Of a stretch of 5,384 nucleotides of DNA, positions 3,757 to 5,384 are shown one piece after another. The stretch spans positions 1 to 5,384 of the forward strand of contig CALGGS010000164.1 in NCBI GenBank assembly GCA_937915735.1. The letters are read 5' to 3'. How positions within the stretch are numbered: the first letter of the stretch is position 1; each line of letters starts with the position of its first letter. Below the pieces are notes generated by a model that had not been told where the DNA came from, did not search any database, and saw only the letters and a list, made by a program, of their open reading frames with translations. The stretch is from an uncultured Treponema sp. (GTDB taxonomy: Bacteria > Spirochaetota > Spirochaetia > Treponematales > Treponemataceae). Position numbers and translations under genes: made by a program.

Positions 3757-5384
3757 ATGTCAAATCAAAAATCTTCAGAAACACAGAAACGCTCTAGCCT
3801 TATCAAACGCCTTTTGATTATGGTCGGAGCTTTTATTATCGCTATTAACGCTATTCAGCTTCTTTTCGTTACTACTCAGGCAAAGTCTGACATCATAGCA
3901 GAAGATATCAATATGTATATGAATATGCTTGACGGTTATTCAGATTCTTTACACAACGATGTCGAGGGCTATTTTAAGGCTCTTAACGGCTATCTTTATG
4001 CCGACATAATGGAAGATGGAGATTTACAAGCATGTTACGAGTGGATTCAAGACCCAAAACATAGTGATATGCGGGGTGATTTCGACTATGTAATGTTTGC
4101 CGGTCCTGACGGACTTTCTTACAACGACAACGGCTCTACAACAGATATTTCTTCACGAAATTATTTCAAAGCAATCATGCAGGAAGGCAAAGAAACATTC
4201 GTAGATGACCCTGTAATTTCAAAAACGACGGGTCAGCCTGTAATCCACATCACCCGTGCCGTAAAGGATTCCAGCGGACGGACATTTGCTATGCTCGCAG
4301 GTGTCGTAAATGTCAACTTGCTTACGGATTTAGTAAATGACATTAAAATTGGTGAAAAGGGCTATGGATATCTTCTTGCAAGCGACGGTCTTGTTATTAC
4401 CCACCCTGTTGAGTCTTTCATAATGGAAAAGAACTTCATAACGGGCATTACAGGCGGTCTTAGCGGTCCAAACGGAGATATGATTCAGGTCGCTACAAAT
4501 ATGGCAAACGGAGAGACAGGTAACGCTTTAATAAATGCTAACGGACGCAAAGGCAAGGATTTAATCGCATATAAACCCGTCGAAGGAACTTCTTGGTCGC
4601 TTGCCCTTTCCATTCCGGACACACAAATTTATGATTTGGTAAATAAAATCCGCTCACTTATGCTGGGCTTCGCAATTTTCACAGTCCTTGCCTTAATTTT
4701 GGTCTCTGGCTTCCTTCTGCTCCGCTCGCTCAAACCTTTGCAGATTGTGGAAGGGGCAATTTCTGGAATCGCTTCAGGCGACGCTGACCTTACGAAACGA
4801 ATTGAAATCAATTCAAACAACGAAATCGGTTATGTGGTCAAAGGCTTCAACGCTTTCGCCTCAAAATTGCAGACAATCATCGGCGATGTAAAATCTTCAA
4901 AAGACGAGCTTATGGTAGCCGGAGAGAACCTTTCCGGGGCAACTCAGGACACATCTTCTTCCATCACGCAGATTATCGCAAACATCGATTCAATGAAGCA
5001 TCAGATTGACGGCCAGAACCAGTCTGTAAACCAGACGGCAGGCGCCGTAAATGAGATTGCTTCAAACATCGAGAGCCTTGAGCGTATGATTGAAAGCCAG
5101 TCATCAGGCGTAACTCAGGCTTCCGCCGCAGTCGAAGAGATGATTGGAAACATTTCTTCTGTAAACGGCTCAATGGAAAAAATGGCTCACTCATTCAGCG
5201 AGTTGCGCTCTAACTCACAGGCCGGTATTGCAAAACAGAAGGCAGTCAATGACCGGATCACTGAAATTGAAAGCCAGTCAGAAATGCTTCAGGAAGCAAA
5301 CGTGGCAATCGCCGCAATCGCTTCACAGACAAACCTTCTCGCTATGAACGCGGCAATCGAGGCTGCCCACGCTGGCGAGGCTGG
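3757..5384 (+). CDS. Methyl-accepting chemotaxis protein with dCache sensor, 3'-truncated by the window end
   Basis: Inner-membrane chemoreceptor that passes ligand signals to the CheA-CheW complex; 542 codons are visible and the frame is open at the end. Order: basic N-terminus (1-16), membrane helix 1 (about 17-38), periplasmic double-Cache domain (about 40-290, with FDYVMFAGPDGLSY, SSRNYFKAIM and GYGYLLASDGLVITHP), membrane helix 2 (about 300-323), HAMP (about 322-375, including IEINSNNEIGYVVKGFN), and a cytoplasmic coiled-coil signalling domain from about 376. The tip IASQTNLLAMNAAIEAAHAGEAG (521-543) is the MCP hallmark hairpin, cut just before the expected GFAVVA. E460/E461 in SAAVEEMIGN nearly fit the receptor methylation consensus. 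About 120-150 further residues of the returning helix are probably missing. The ligand is unknown: Arg134 is present, but Tyr136 and Asn187 occupy positions where the amino-acid-binding dCache motif has Trp and Asp. No cheA, cheW or flagellar gene is adjacent, so it looks like a stand-alone receptor gene. Confidence 0.96.
   Translation, partial: MSNQKSSETQKRSSLIKRLLIMVGAFIIAINAIQLLFVTTQAKSDIIAEDINMYMNMLDGYSDSLHNDVEGYFKALNGYLYADIMEDGDLQACYEWIQDPKHSDMRGDFDYVMFAGPDGLSYNDNGSTTDISSRNYFKAIMQEGKETFVDDPVISKTTGQPVIHITRAVKDSSGRTFAMLAGVVNVNLLTDLVNDIKIGEKGYGYLLASDGLVITHPVESFIMEKNFITGITGGLSGPNGDMIQVATNMANGETGNALINANGRKGKDLIAYKPVEGTSWSLALSIPDTQIYDLVNKIRSLMLGFAIFTVLALILVSGFLLLRSLKPLQIVEGAISGIASGDADLTKRIEINSNNEIGYVVKGFNAFASKLQTIIGDVKSSKDELMVAGENLSGATQDTSSSITQIIANIDSMKHQIDGQNQSVNQTAGAVNEIASNIESLERMIESQSSGVTQASAAVEEMIGNISSVNGSMEKMAHSFSELRSNSQAGIAKQKAVNDRITEIESQSEMLQEANVAIAAIASQTNLLAMNAAIEAAHAGEA

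Noticed and set aside
4629..5194. Short minus-strand open frames inside the chemotaxis receptor
   Set aside because: They are antisense to well-conserved HAMP and signalling-domain codons, low in information and lack start signals.

Overview
This 5.4 kb window looks like ordinary chromosomal DNA from a spirochaete, most likely a gut or rumen Treponema. That assignment is an inference. It rests on moderate GC with AT-rich intergenic gaps, a class II (long, E. coli-like) ketol-acid reductoisomerase, a bacterial RF1 with a distinctive motif set, a dCache methyl-accepting chemotaxis protein, and two small proteins of no family I can name. A branched-chain amino acid biosynthesis gene would fit a free-living or gut Treponema better than the host-restricted T. 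pallidum.

Layout, left to right. (1) 1-1379: 3' part of ilvC (+), followed after 10 nt by a 74-residue two-helix membrane protein (1390-1614, +). A strong intrinsic terminator with a GAAA loop (1623-1644) closes this unit. (2) 1687-2766: prfA, peptide chain release factor 1 (+), with an extended -10 element so close to the ATG that the mRNA is probably leaderless. (3) 2849-3154: a 101-residue protein of unknown function (+), also apparently leaderless. (4) 3159-3575: a four-helix membrane protein on the minus strand, converging on gene 3 with only 4 nt between stop codons. A perfect 11-bp inverted repeat spans the junction side of gene 3. (5) 3576-3756: an AT-rich divergent intergenic region with a good sigma-70 promoter for the next gene. 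(6) 3757-5384: the first 542 codons of a methyl-accepting chemotaxis protein (+), cut by the window end inside its signalling tip.

The genes do not form one pathway: metabolism, translation termination, membrane proteins of unknown role and chemotaxis sit side by side, mostly as separate transcription units. I see no mobile element, CRISPR array, tRNA, rRNA or defence system, and nothing that amounts to an undescribed multi-gene system. The points most worth checking are the two predicted leaderless transcripts, a His-to-Gln replacement in the stop-codon-reading loop of RF1 in a genome that uses TAG stops, and the hairpin between the convergent genes. No stretch over 300 bases lacks a gene.
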